DNA of 51,536 nucleotides from Bacteroidales bacterium (lineage in GTDB: Bacteria; Bacteroidota; Bacteroidia; Bacteroidales; CAIWKO01). The stretch is from NCBI GenBank assembly GCA_023228145.1, contig JALOBU010000022.1, positions 1 to 51,536 on the forward strand, in the 5' to 3' direction. This document shows, one piece after another, positions 14,724-25,091 of this stretch (positions are counted from its first letter, which is position 1; every line of letters starts with the position of its first letter). The notes below the pieces were generated by a model. The model had not been told where the DNA came from, made no database searches, and was given only the letters and a program-made list of their open reading frames with translations. A program made the position numbers and the translations under genes.

Positions 14724-16436
14724 TTATTCAAAGGTTATATTTGTTTTATAGACATTCTTGTTGTTTAATTTATCCGAGACTGACAGTACAAGTTCATTTT
14801 CTCCTATTAAAAGATGATTATCTTCTACAAAGTAAGTTAGCATAGAAATTTTAGCATCGTATTCGGCCAGCACCCATTTTCCATTCATTGTGAGATTGTA
14901 AGAACCTATGCCGGAAAAATTATCTTTTATTTTAAACCTTAACACATCTCCTGATTTTATTTTGATATATTTTTTTTCGGGTTTTATTTCAGGAATGATG
15001 GTGTCCGAAACAATACAGTAATTGCCGAACTGTCTGATATCGGCACATAAGAAGCCGTTTTTCCATTTGCTATTAATATATTCATATGAATTATTTCTAA
15101 CTCGTGCAATACATAATTTATTTTGCATGGATGAATTTGCTGTTTGGTTGGGTTTTATCTTTATACTGACAGAGGCAAATAAAGGAGTAAATTTATTGTG
15201 GATGGAATAAATGTCAGAATAGGTTTCTTTAGTCTGAGGTGTGCTGCCGTAATCAAAATAAACAGAATCAAAAAATGCATCAGGAGGGATGTCAATAATT
15301 AAGTTTTTATCCTCAAAATGTTTTCTTATTCCATAATGAATAAGTGTACCTGCATTTTTTTCTTGCGTTTTTCCTGGGGGAGTTAATGTGACTGATTTAA
15401 CAATCATCTCAGAAGAAGCCATGTTTTCATTAAAGTCAGTAACAGTGATTTTTATTCTGTGATAATTAGTATCGTTAAAAAAGAGCGTTCCATTACCGAT
15501 ATAATGTTTATAAATATTCAGGCGGTTTCCCGGGGCCTTGTATGTGTTTACCTGGCGGATATCTTTTAAGGAGTATTCATTATAATCTATCAAAGTATTA
15601 ACGTATCTTCCCTCGTCGAAACTTATCGAGTCAAACCCAATTTTGAAAAACAAAGCAGAATCTACATGTACTTCGATAGAATAAATTCCGCAATATTTTG
15701 CATAGCCGATGATGTCGTTGGCAACAACTCCTAAATAAATGCTGCCTGAAACCCTGCTTGTGTCTTTTACTTGATATTCATTATTTTTTACAACAGGCTC
15801 TATCCAGTATTTTTCATTTTTTTCGTTTATCAGAGCGTATCTGTTTGCGGGAACGATACATATCTTTTTAATAACTGGCTTGTCATTGTCAGTAATTTTA
15901 TAGCCGAACAACAATGGGTTTATTGGCCTTTCACTCAGTTCACTTCGTATTTCAAAATGAAGATGAGGCCCGCTCGAAGCGCCTGTATTTCCCGAATAAC
16001 CAATAATATCTCCTTTGTTTATTTTAAACAATTCCGGATTAGGGAATAATTCGATTTCAAAAGATTGTTGTTCATATTGTTGTTTTTTTACATAATCGTC
16101 AACTATTATATTGAAATTATTCAGGTGGCCGTAAACAGAAACAAAGCCATTGGGATGAGTAATGTAAATTGCTTTGCCATAGCCAAAAGGAGAAACTTTA
16201 ATCCGCGAAACATATCCATTGGCTATGGCACAAACTTCAATGTTTTTCTTCCCTTCTGTTGAAAAATCGAGCCCTGTATGAAAGTGATTTGCTCTGAGTT
16301 CTCCAAAAAATCCTGTTATTACAGGCTTTATATCCAATGGTAAACGAAAATAATCCTGCGGCAGATTTTTTTGTGCACTAAGCGGAATTTTAAAAAAAAT
16401 TGTGAGTAAATATAAAACAAAAATTATACGGTGCAT
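14724..16436 (-). CDS. M23 family (LytM-like) metallopeptidase
   Basis: A 570-aa secreted protein (signal peptide MHRIIFVLYLLTIFFKIPLSA). The M23/LytM domain occupies about residues 35..175. The zinc ligands are His53 and Asp57 in HFHTGLDF, and the HxH is in GPHLHFEIR near residue 160; YITHPNGFVSVYGHL and IGYSGNTGASSG are conserved structural blocks. Active-site residues are intact, so peptidoglycan crosslink cleavage is plausible. The remaining approximately 390 residues are beta-rich, with no domain I can name; they may be Ig-like or cell-envelope binding. The gene lies between the trypsin-like/TPR gene and the DUF4468 gene on the same strand. Confidence 0.9.
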   Translation of the reverse strand: MHRIIFVLYLLTIFFKIPLSAQKNLPQDYFRLPLDIKPVITGFFGELRANHFHTGLDFSTEGKKNIEVCAIANGYVSRIKVSPFGYGKAIYITHPNGFVSVYGHLNNFNIIVDDYVKKQQYEQQSFEIELFPNPELFKINKGDIIGYSGNTGASSGPHLHFEIRSELSERPINPLLFGYKITDNDKPVIKKICIVPANRYALINEKNEKYWIEPVVKNNEYQVKDTSRVSGSIYLGVVANDIIGYAKYCGIYSIEVHVDSALFFKIGFDSISFDEGRYVNTLIDYNEYSLKDIRQVNTYKAPGNRLNIYKHYIGNGTLFFNDTNYHRIKITVTDFNENMASSEMIVKSVTLTPPGKTQEKNAGTLIHYGIRKHFEDKNLIIDIPPDAFFDSVYFDYGSTPQTKETYSDIYSIHNKFTPLFASVSIKIKPNQTANSSMQNKLCIARVRNNSYEYINSKWKNGFLCADIRQFGNYCIVSDTIIPEIKPEKKYIKIKSGDVLRFKIKDNFSGIGSYNLTMNGKWVLAEYDAKISMLTYFVEDNHLLIGENELVLSVSDKLNNKNVYKTNITFE

Positions 16437-16458
16437 TTCGGAATTGAAATCATTGATA

Positions 16459-17499
16459 CTATTTCATTTTTTCCAGGTCACAAAACTTTTCAAGCAGTTT
16501 AAATGCAGGGTCATATCCTTTTTCAAACGACAATTTCCAGTCGTTACATGCGCCGTCTTTATCACCAAGTTCAGCTTTGCAAAGCCCTCTAAGGTCATAA
16601 GCTTCTGCAAATTCAGGCTGAAGGTCAATGGCTTTGGAAAAATCAATCATAGCATCTTTATATTGCATCAGCATGTATTTTGCCTGGCCCCGGAATACCA
16701 ATACATCAGCATCATTTGGGCTTAGTCTTAATGCAACATTGTATTTATCAATTGCACCTTTATAATCGGTCGTGTTGTATTTTTCAATGCCCTGGTCAAG
16801 GAGTTCTTTAACTGCCTTACTTCTATCCATATCGCTGAGTTTGCGTTTTTTAATATCCTCAAAAGAAGGCAGCAACATGTATAATTTTTTCAGCTCTGCT
16901 TTGTCAGCAATTAGTTTTTTTATGGTTTCAATAGGTATGGCAAAGTTGATTCCGGGTTCATTTAAAACAGGAGTAATGGACATACCAATGGCATTTCCTG
17001 ACATGTCGAAAACCGGTAACCCGCTATTAGTTAGCTGTAATTCAGATTCTATGGTGTAAAGAACAAACTGGTCATAATTTTTAACTTCCTTTATAGTTCC
17101 ATCAACCAAATTATAATGTCCTTCTTCCCCGGGATTTATTAAATAGGTTTTTTGACCGGCCCCGGGTTGCTTGTTTTCCATGGTTATTGATATTGCACTA
17201 TCGTATTCTATTTGCAACAAAACAATATCGTTGTCTATATCGGAACTTAGATACCCATCGATATTATAATGATTTCCATTTTGTAATAATACTTGTCCGT
17301 TTCTGTAATTGCCAATGGCATTGATGGTGGTAATCACAAGATTTTTATCAACACAAAATCCGTAGCCTACCGGCACCGTATTGGCTTTTATCACAGCGAG
17401 GGAGGAAATAATTTTATTGTTAATGATATTGTTTCCCTGTGAAAAAACAATGAATGATGTTAACAATAATGACGTTAGCAATACGAATGATTTTTTCAT
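16459..17499 (-). CDS. Trypsin-like (S1 fold) pseudoprotease with TPR repeats
   Basis: A 346-aa secreted protein (signal peptide ending SFIVFSQ). Residues 30..190 have the trypsin/HtrA fold: GYGFCVDKNLVITTINAIG aligns with the region that carries the catalytic His, but Asn60 occupies that position; DIDNDIVLLQI keeps the Asp strand; and the nucleophile region reads TNSGLPVFD, where HtrA proteins have GNSGGP. The His is therefore missing, and the protein is probably inactive or changed in activity. Residues about 240..345 contain TPR units, including ADVLVFRGQAKYMLMQYKDA. The combination suggests a peptide-binding adaptor in the envelope. A downstream M23 gene is 22 nt away on the same strand. 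Confidence 0.75.
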   Translation of the reverse strand: MKKSFVLLTSLLLTSFIVFSQGNNIINNKIISSLAVIKANTVPVGYGFCVDKNLVITTINAIGNYRNGQVLLQNGNHYNIDGYLSSDIDNDIVLLQIEYDSAISITMENKQPGAGQKTYLINPGEEGHYNLVDGTIKEVKNYDQFVLYTIESELQLTNSGLPVFDMSGNAIGMSITPVLNEPGINFAIPIETIKKLIADKAELKKLYMLLPSFEDIKKRKLSDMDRSKAVKELLDQGIEKYNTTDYKGAIDKYNVALRLSPNDADVLVFRGQAKYMLMQYKDAMIDFSKAIDLQPEFAEAYDLRGLCKAELGDKDGACNDWKLSFEKGYDPAFKLLEKFCDLEKMK

Positions 17500-17774
17500 T
17501 TTATTTTTTTTATTTCAAAATTATGAGTTTATTAAAAACACTAAAAGATTATGTCATGGAGTTATTAACAGATTTACTAAATGTTTTATGAATTATTTTG
17601 TTGGATATTTTAATAAAGAGTTTATTTTATTCATGTAATATTTTGTTAAAAACGCTTTGTAAACAGGTTGCATTACAAATACAATGCCTAATCCTGTTGT
17701 TACTTATTAAGTGTATAAAATGTGTTATATTTTACGTTATTAAGTAAGGACAATTATTATTTTTATACAAAATT

Positions 17775-20384
17775 TTGATTCAAGTGAATCTGCGTAAATT
17801 AAAATCGAAACGCCTGAAAAGAATAATTATCACATTGCTTATAATGATAGTGTTTATAGGTATGGGAGGATTGTTCATCGGATATTTTTATGAAGACGCT
17901 GTCAAGCATATTATTATTAATGAGCTTAACAAGAGGCTGAGTACAGAAATTGTTGTTAATGACATTGAAAAAGACATACAATTTTCAGTATTCAGAAACT
18001 TTCCTTATGCTTCAGTCAGCTTCAGTAATGTTGTTATACGAGATGCCGTAAAATCTCCAAGAAAAAAAGCAAATCTGCTGGAAGCAAAGAGAGTAACATT
18101 GCAGTTCAGTATTCTGGACCTTATTTCCGGCAAGTATAAGATAAAGAAAATCGAAGCGAAAGAAGGTGCGGTAAAAATTAAGATTTATAAAGACCGTACC
18201 GATAATTATCATTTTTGGAAACCATCTTCCGACACAACAGCAAAGGATTTTTCTCTTGACCTTCAAAAAGTCATGCTGGAAAAAATGGCAGTTGTATATT
18301 CTGATCAGGGTTTGCAGCACACATTCAGTGTTTTTGCAAGGGATGTTGCATTTAAAGGCAAATTTTCAGATGATGATTATAATTTAAATATTGACGGAGA
18401 CCTCTATGTATATCTTATTAAAATTGACAAAACCGTATTTCTGGCAAACAAAGCATCACGTGTAGGTATTGATATGCATATCAATACTAAAAACAAACAT
18501 ATTACATTTCAGGAGGGAGGTTTGCATTTTGGGCAGATGGCGTTATCCGTAACCGGAAATATTGTGTATGCCAACAGCCCCACTTTACTTGACCTTACAT
18601 TAAAGGGAGAAAAAATTAAACTTCAAACATTTATCAGGGAACTGCCGTCAAAATATAGTGCTCATGTTTCGGATTATGACTTTGGGGGTAGTTTTAACTT
18701 TGTTACGACTATTAAAGGAGAGGCTGGTAATGGGAAAAACCCACTAATTAAAGCAACCGTAAATATCACTGATGGGAATATTACACAGAAAAAAAACAAG
18801 GTTGCACTGAGTAATGTTTGTTTTGACGTTTATTACACGAACGGGAAAAACAATGGATTGGAAACATCCCAGCTTACCATAAATAATTTCGGGGCAAAGC
18901 TACATGATGGAAATATCAGCGGAAATTTCATTATGACAAATTTCAACAAGCCGGAAATTTCACTAAATGTCTCTGCCCATCTTGAAATGAAAGACATTTT
19001 CGATTTTCTTAAAACAGACACCCTTGCATCTGCTTCAGGGAAAATCAGCATACAGGCCTCATATAAGGGAGTGTTGCAGGGTAATAGCAGCTTTACAGTT
19101 AAAGATTTTATTGCTTCGTCCAGCACCGGAACGCTGGAAGTTCGTGATGCAGAAATTATTTTTAAAGGGAATGTGCATACATTTTCAAAACTAAATGGTT
19201 CGTTTGATTTCAGCAATAATGATATCGTTTCAAAAAGTTTTTCGGGTAACTATGGCTCCACCGATTTTTTGCTGAAGGGAGAGTTCAGGAATATTTTGCC
19301 ATACTTCTTTCTTGAAAATCACCCCATGATGGTAAATGCCATGGTGGAATCACAATTTGTTGAAATGAATGAGATTCTTGGTTCTTCAGAGAACAAGAAA
19401 GATACCGCTTTCCATCTTAAAATTCCGGATAATATTAATTTTAATTTATCATTGAATGTTAAAAAACTTAACCTTGGAAAGTTTTCTGCTGCTGATATTT
19501 CTGGCGCAATACTTCTTAAAAACAAGCAGCTTATTGCCAAAGAAATTAAGATGAAGGCCATGAATGGTCAGGTGGTTTTTTCCGGCCTGATGGATGGCGC
19601 TATGCCTGAAAAAATACTCATCAGCTGTGACGCATCCATTAAAAATGTTGATATCACAAGACTGTTTTCGGAAATGAATAATTTCGGGCAGAAAGATGGC
19701 GGCCTGCGCGATATAAATCTAAAAGGAAAACTCACTGCAGATGTGCAGTTTGCATCCGTATGGTCATCTGCACTAAAAGTGGACCCTAAGACCATATATG
19801 CCAATACGAATATTGTGATAGAAAATGGAGAACTGAACAATTATGAGCCCTTAATAGGACTTTCAAAATATCTGAAAAACCGCGACCTGTCTCGTGTTTC
19901 TTTCCAGACACTTAAAAACACCATACAAATTAAGAACGAAGTGATTGCGATTCCGGACATGGAAATCAAAAGTAGTGCTATTGATTTTAAAATCAGTGGC
20001 ACACATACATTTGACCAGGTCATAGATTACCAGCTAAGCGTTTTAATATCACAATTGCGCGGCAACGGAAGTAAACAAGATAATCTCGCTGAAGATATTG
20101 GAATCATTACTGATGACGGGCTTCACAAAGAAAAATATTTTTTCCGGATTACAGGAACTGTAGATAATCCCGTTTATCACACTCTTGACAAAGAAGGGTA
20201 CAAAAAGAATATTAAAACAAATCTAAGTAAAGAAAAAGTAACGCTTAAAGAAATCCTGAACAGGGAATTCGGTTGGTTTAAAAAAGACAGTACCATAAAT
20301 AAAGATTCCCAAACAAAGCCCGAAGAAAAGTATGATTTTAATGTTATATGGGATGAAGAAGAAACTCCCGAAAAAAAAGAGTAA
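17775..20384 (+). CDS. AsmA-like/TamB-related inner-membrane protein
   Basis: An 869-aa protein with a short basic N-terminus and one transmembrane segment (IIITLLIMIVFIGMGGLFIGY), followed by a long beta-rich periplasmic repeat region. The first 150 residues have the AsmA N-terminal pattern (RFNxxxSIxSLIxGKYKIKKIEAKEG-like), and a C-terminal AsmA_2-type segment includes LTADVQFASVWSSAL and the ISGTHTFDQVIDYQLSV block. AsmA/TamB-family proteins form hydrophobic grooves that carry phospholipids between membranes; this role is inferred from family. The start is a TTG at 17775; a GTG at 17784 is an alternative. It converges with the giant surface-protein gene, with one base between the stop codons. 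Confidence 0.85.
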   Translation: MIQVNLRKLKSKRLKRIIITLLIMIVFIGMGGLFIGYFYEDAVKHIIINELNKRLSTEIVVNDIEKDIQFSVFRNFPYASVSFSNVVIRDAVKSPRKKANLLEAKRVTLQFSILDLISGKYKIKKIEAKEGAVKIKIYKDRTDNYHFWKPSSDTTAKDFSLDLQKVMLEKMAVVYSDQGLQHTFSVFARDVAFKGKFSDDDYNLNIDGDLYVYLIKIDKTVFLANKASRVGIDMHINTKNKHITFQEGGLHFGQMALSVTGNIVYANSPTLLDLTLKGEKIKLQTFIRELPSKYSAHVSDYDFGGSFNFVTTIKGEAGNGKNPLIKATVNITDGNITQKKNKVALSNVCFDVYYTNGKNNGLETSQLTINNFGAKLHDGNISGNFIMTNFNKPEISLNVSAHLEMKDIFDFLKTDTLASASGKISIQASYKGVLQGNSSFTVKDFIASSSTGTLEVRDAEIIFKGNVHTFSKLNGSFDFSNNDIVSKSFSGNYGSTDFLLKGEFRNILPYFFLENHPMMVNAMVESQFVEMNEILGSSENKKDTAFHLKIPDNINFNLSLNVKKLNLGKFSAADISGAILLKNKQLIAKEIKMKAMNGQVVFSGLMDGAMPEKILISCDASIKNVDITRLFSEMNNFGQKDGGLRDINLKGKLTADVQFASVWSSALKVDPKTIYANTNIVIENGELNNYEPLIGLSKYLKNRDLSRVSFQTLKNTIQIKNEVIAIPDMEIKSSAIDFKISGTHTFDQVIDYQLSVLISQLRGNGSKQDNLAEDIGIITDDGLHKEKYFFRITGTVDNPVYHTLDKEGYKKNIKTNLSKEKVTLKEILNREFGWFKKDSTINKDSQTKPEEKYDFNVIWDEEETPEKKE

Positions 20385-20385
20385 T

Positions 20386-23300
20386 TTATCTCAGCACAGC
20401 AAAACTTCCCTTTAAGCTAAGTTCTTCGTCACGGTCATGGTAATTCACCGTTTTATAAGTAATAATATAATAATACGTTCCTTCTGCTGCAGGAGCTCCA
20501 TTTACTTTCCCATCCCATACTCCTGAAATGTCACTTGTTTCATAAATTTCCTTACCCCATCGGTTATATATTATCAAGTGTAAACTTTTAAAGTTTCCTT
20601 TAGCGTAAAAATAATCGTTATAACCGTCGTTATTTGGCGTTATTACATTAGGAACATCCACGTCAACACAGGGCATTATATCAATGGTATCTCTTGTGAT
20701 GCAGCCGTGATTATCCACAGCAACCCAGTAAATTCCGGGTTCAGAAACGGTATATGTGTTTTCTGAGCTGCCGTCGGTCCATAAATAATTCTGATATGAA
20801 GCACCTGCATCCAGAATAATTATCGGAGCTGAACAAAAATAGATATCCTCTCCAAGAGATATGTCAGGAAATTCATGAACCGTTACAACAATTTCCACAT
20901 CAGCAGTACAGCCTTCGTCTGAAATTCCGGTTATTGTATACGTTGTTGTGATATCAGGAAATACCATCACATTTGTTGCAGAATCAGGGTTTACAAATAC
21001 AACTGGTTCCCAGGAATAAGAAATGGCGCCGGAAGCTGTCAGGCCAATGCTGTCTCCCTGACAGATTTCCGGTGACAGAGGGGTGATACTGATTGTGAAA
21101 CCGGGGAATATGCTTACGCTTAAATCTGCCGAATCTTTACAACTTCCGTTTGTTATTACCCATGTATATGTATAGTTGCCTTCCTGAGAAACAATAACGG
21201 TAGGATTTGATATTTGGTTGTTAGGTAAAAAAACAGATTGCCCCGGTCCGAAAGATTGATACCAGTATCCGTTACCGAAAGGAAGCTGGGCGTTAAGATT
21301 AAAAGACAAAGTATCGCATATGGTGATTGAGCTTCCGGCATCAGCAACAGGCAGGGAATCTACAATAATTGTAATAATATTGGAATATGCTGTGCCACAG
21401 CTGTCAATTGCTTGCCGCACGAAATAAGTTGTTTGATTTAATGTCCCCGGCTGGTAAGTTTCATTATTACTGGCAGGGATAATATTCCAGCCCGGAGTTC
21501 CCGGAACAGTTGAACTAGTAGAAAACTGCCATTGATAAGTAACAGAAATTCCATATCCTCCGGAAGCAGGTGATAAACTTGTGAGTAATCCCGGTATATT
21601 TTCTTCACAGATAATTGTGTCATCGACAATTATTCCCCCTTCAAGAGGCGGGTAAACAATCAATGTAACAACATTTGAATACACAGTGCCACAATTGTTG
21701 ATATAAGCTCTTACAAAATAAGTGGTATCAATAAGGTTGCCTGGCATTAAATCGGGGCTGTTTGTGCCCGGAATTATTGTCCACTGCCCGGGCGTTCCAG
21801 GAATATCAGTGGTTACAGACATTTGCCACTGATAATAACTGCCGGCAGTATCTCCACCGCTTCCGTAAATAATATTTAACAGGGAGTCGGGTGAAGTTCC
21901 ATAACATATAACTTCGTTGGCACCACTTATCTGCCCTCCGCTCATTTCGGCAAAAACCTGTAGTGTGTCAAAGACAGGAATAGACCAGCCACAACAAGGT
22001 TCGTATTGTCGGAGCCTTATAAAATAAATCCCTTCATCCAGGCCAATTATTTGAGGAGAATTTAGCGGTGATGCAAAAACAGCATTTTCGGGGGAGGAAG
22101 TATATATTAGCCATTCATACTGAGTTGCCAGCAAACTGCTGTGGAGATAAATTATACTGTCGTGACATGCAGGGGAAGTTTCAATGATGATGTCGGGCAA
22201 AATCCTGTTATCGGTAATTCTTATGAAAGAATCAAATGTGCCGCCGTTTGCGTCAATATCGTAATTGCCTGTATTTGTGAAGAAAATCAATGCACTATCG
22301 GATGTATTATCGTAAGATGAGGTTATTTCATTAATATCATAAACAAACTGTGCATTTGATGGAAGCCCCCATGTGCCGGTTAATTTTGTTATTTCAATTT
22401 CTGAATTTGTACAACCCCTGTTGTTGTTATAACCAATAGTAATTGTTGTCGGGTTGGGAATTGATGTGCTGGATCCGTTGATTGTTGATGTGTTTCCAAG
22501 GGCAATGGCCGTATTAATACCCTGGGCGCCATCCTGCCCTTTGCCTCCTGTGCCACCGTTTCCTCCAATGCCACCATTACCTCCGGCACCATTTTCTGAA
22601 AGGCAGGTAGTATTTCCGAGGCCTCCTGCACCGCCAGTGCCTCCCGTTCCGCCAATATTTCCCGTGCCTCCTGATGTTGGTGGGCCTGTATACGGGTTTA
22701 TTACGCTGGAAGTTATTATTCCGTTACCCCAGCCGCTGGCGTAAATAACAAACGAGGAGCCGCCGCCGCCACCACCCTGTCCTCCTGTGCCTCCTTCACC
22801 GCCACCGCCACCGGCACCGCCACCGTTGCCTCTTCCGGGTAAACAAAACGGAAACACTCCGGTGCCTTGTCCGGAAGAGCCTCCGCCACCTTGGCCACCA
22901 CCACCGCCATGCCCGTCACCACCATTAATTCCGTAAGATGGAATCCAATAATGATTGCTGAAATCATAGTTGGTAACAGCCGGCATTAAATAAGAAACAC
23001 CGTCTTGTCCGTTAGTTCCGTTTTGTCCGTTTTGCCCTGCCCCGGGAGTACAATGTGTGCTTCTTATACCTCCCTGTCCTGCCGAAGAACCTCCAGGTTC
23101 TCCTCCGCCACCGGGACCTCCCGGAAACCCATTTTCTCCCTGTGCATAAACATCAAATTCTTCGTATTGTCCCATGCCTCCGTTACCACCGGTTCCACCC
23201 TGCGATATTCCGCTTCCTACAGCAATACCAGCGGTTCCTCCTTGACCATTGGCATCAAGGTCACAGTTAATTATTCCTCCGGAATTTTCTCCTCCTGGCA

Positions 23301-24987
23301 TGCCATTTCCGCCATTATTGCCAATGACACCTGTCGAGCCTGGCAATCCGTTCTCTCCGGCACTCGCTGCACCGGCAGAAATATCGCACCTTGTGATATG
23401 ATAATTATTGCAACTATCAATGATATGAATGCCATAAACCGAATTCCCGCTTCTGTCCGTTGTACCTGTTGCGCCGGCGGGTTTCACATGAATATGTAAA
23501 TCCTGAAGTGTCCAGTTACTAACATTTTGCGCAGAAAATCCCCTGTAAAAGCCAATGGTAACATTATTAATATAAACAGTTTCCAGAGGTGGGTTGATAT
23601 TAATAGTTGTTGTTTCTGCTGATGATTTTATCCAATTGCCATTAATTATTATATAGCCGCCATCTATAGTAAGGTCGTCTTTAAGATGAATAACTTCTGT
23701 TTCATTATATGTTCCTCCCAGCATCCTTATGGTATTTCTGGAATCCGTTGCCATAGTGATAGCATAAGCCAGAGTTTTAACCGGTTCATCGGGAGTGCCT
23801 CCGGTGGAATCATCTACACCAGCCGGAGAAACATAAACATAATCGCAATGTGAAGAACCCACAATAACCATACAATCAGGCGAAACTGTATTCAGTCCAG
23901 AACAGGCATCCATATATTCTACATTAATCTGATAAAGCCCATAAGAAGGGAAAGTAATATTTGTTCCCGATGCATTGGGTGTATGAATTATCAGGCCGGG
24001 AGACCCTGTCCATAACCATCCTGAGGGATTAACAATTCCGAAAAGACTTGGTTCAAGATATGAGGAAAAGTAATGTGTGGAATAAGGCAAAACCATGGAG
24101 CCGCATAAGGGGCTGTTTATCGGTGTCTGAGGGTAGGGTTGATGCGTAACCCTGATGGGTTGTGAGATAACAGTGGCATTTACAAAAGTGGGAGTGCATG
24201 CCGATGTAACTTTAACTCTGTAGTTTCTTGTGCCGGGTATGACTTGAACAGTATAGGACGGGGCGGTAGCGCCGGGGATATCTGTCCAGCCTGTTGGCGG
24301 GTTTAGGCTGGTATTTGCAGAAACCTGCCATTGATAAAATGTAACTGAATTGTCGGCAACCACAGTAAGCGTGAGCGGGTCGGGGTCACAAAGCACAATG
24401 TCGCTGCCCTGAGATGTTGGCTGGGTTAGAATTATTGGAGGGTCGGATAAGTCCCAACGAATTCTGACCTTAATATCATAAAGTCCGCAGGTAAACCATC
24501 CGTAATAGTTCCACTGACATTTAGGGTCATCTCTGAAATTTATTGTAACCAGTGTCGAATCAAAACAAGGCTGGTCGTCTGCCAGAAGGCAAAAGGGCCA
24601 GTCGCAGCAACCGTCATAAGTACACCTGTCGGGGACACCAAACCATTCACAATCCTTTTCAAATCCCTCGAAATTGATTGTAACCTGCTGTGCTGTTGAA
24701 TTGACAATGTCTCTGATAGTATAGGGCAGCTCACCGCTGGCATCTGTTGTATCAAGAGTAAATTGATTGTAGGAAACATCATCTCTGTAGACACAATTGC
24801 CACCTGTCCATGACGGGTTAACATCATCTTTTGCCCACACTTTCCATGTCGGGTCTGGCCCGCCGAAAATTCCATCCGAAGCGATATTACACCTTAATGC
24901 TATGACCTGAACCTGAAAATTGACATTTTGTGTATAGACACTACTTGCAAAAATGACAAATAATAAAAGAATAAAACTATAACGCAA
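20386..24987 (-). CDS. Large secreted surface protein: beta-helix, Gly-rich region, CHU_C (T9SS type B) C-terminus
   Basis: A 1533-aa secreted protein with signal peptide MRYSFILLLFVIFASSVYTQ. Segments: a Cys-rich N-terminal domain about 30..190; Ig/PKD-like domains about 190..380 (TLTVVADNSVTFYQWQVS); a DUF1565/pectate-lyase-like start near 390 (YVYVSPAGVDDSTGGTPDEP) leading into beta-helix; a glycine-rich tract about 545..840 built from GG/GNGG/GGTGG units; four or more Ig-like SprB-type domains about 860..1440; and a gliding-motility-associated C-terminal domain from about residue 1440 (VPNVITPNNDGYNDYF, LIIYNRWGKEIYET). That C-terminus is the T9SS type B export signal, so the protein is likely secreted and cell-surface attached. 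Adhesion is inferred. The glycine tract corresponds to a GC-rich patch (about 22470..23370). Confidence 0.88.
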   Translation of the reverse strand: MRYSFILLLFVIFASSVYTQNVNFQVQVIALRCNIASDGIFGGPDPTWKVWAKDDVNPSWTGGNCVYRDDVSYNQFTLDTTDASGELPYTIRDIVNSTAQQVTINFEGFEKDCEWFGVPDRCTYDGCCDWPFCLLADDQPCFDSTLVTINFRDDPKCQWNYYGWFTCGLYDIKVRIRWDLSDPPIILTQPTSQGSDIVLCDPDPLTLTVVADNSVTFYQWQVSANTSLNPPTGWTDIPGATAPSYTVQVIPGTRNYRVKVTSACTPTFVNATVISQPIRVTHQPYPQTPINSPLCGSMVLPYSTHYFSSYLEPSLFGIVNPSGWLWTGSPGLIIHTPNASGTNITFPSYGLYQINVEYMDACSGLNTVSPDCMVIVGSSHCDYVYVSPAGVDDSTGGTPDEPVKTLAYAITMATDSRNTIRMLGGTYNETEVIHLKDDLTIDGGYIIINGNWIKSSAETTTININPPLETVYINNVTIGFYRGFSAQNVSNWTLQDLHIHVKPAGATGTTDRSGNSVYGIHIIDSCNNYHITRCDISAGAASAGENGLPGSTGVIGNNGGNGMPGGENSGGIINCDLDANGQGGTAGIAVGSGISQGGTGGNGGMGQYEEFDVYAQGENGFPGGPGGGGEPGGSSAGQGGIRSTHCTPGAGQNGQNGTNGQDGVSYLMPAVTNYDFSNHYWIPSYGINGGDGHGGGGGQGGGGSSGQGTGVFPFCLPGRGNGGGAGGGGGEGGTGGQGGGGGGSSFVIYASGWGNGIITSSVINPYTGPPTSGGTGNIGGTGGTGGAGGLGNTTCLSENGAGGNGGIGGNGGTGGKGQDGAQGINTAIALGNTSTINGSSTSIPNPTTITIGYNNNRGCTNSEIEITKLTGTWGLPSNAQFVYDINEITSSYDNTSDSALIFFTNTGNYDIDANGGTFDSFIRITDNRILPDIIIETSPACHDSIIYLHSSLLATQYEWLIYTSSPENAVFASPLNSPQIIGLDEGIYFIRLRQYEPCCGWSIPVFDTLQVFAEMSGGQISGANEVICYGTSPDSLLNIIYGSGGDTAGSYYQWQMSVTTDIPGTPGQWTIIPGTNSPDLMPGNLIDTTYFVRAYINNCGTVYSNVVTLIVYPPLEGGIIVDDTIICEENIPGLLTSLSPASGGYGISVTYQWQFSTSSTVPGTPGWNIIPASNNETYQPGTLNQTTYFVRQAIDSCGTAYSNIITIIVDSLPVADAGSSITICDTLSFNLNAQLPFGNGYWYQSFGPGQSVFLPNNQISNPTVIVSQEGNYTYTWVITNGSCKDSADLSVSIFPGFTISITPLSPEICQGDSIGLTASGAISYSWEPVVFVNPDSATNVMVFPDITTTYTITGISDEGCTADVEIVVTVHEFPDISLGEDIYFCSAPIIILDAGASYQNYLWTDGSSENTYTVSEPGIYWVAVDNHGCITRDTIDIMPCVDVDVPNVITPNNDGYNDYFYAKGNFKSLHLIIYNRWGKEIYETSDISGVWDGKVNGAPAAEGTYYYIITYKTVNYHDRDEELSLKGSFAVLR

Positions 24988-25038
24988 AATTTACTTCATT
25001 TAAAAAGAAAAGGAACTTCTTGTTTTGTGTAATTTATG

Positions 25039-25046
25039 CAAATTTA
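25039..25046 (-). promoter_or_regulatory. -7 box upstream of the surface-protein gene
   Basis: On the minus strand TAAATTTG (25046..25039) followed by CA, about 52 nt before the ATG at 24987, fits TAnnTTTG. No -33 element is clear. Confidence 0.45.
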
Positions 25047-25091
25047 CTTTAAATTTCAAAAACTTGCTTAATCTGCCGAAATAATACATTA

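Noticed and set aside
22467..23367. GC-rich patch, considered as a foreign insertion
   Set aside because: It stays in frame and is explained by glycine codons of the beta-helix protein; acquisition cannot be shown from the window.
23005..23499. Plus-strand open frame of 164 codons
   Set aside because: It is antisense to the glycine-rich tract of the surface-protein gene, whose composition lowers stop frequency on the opposite strand.
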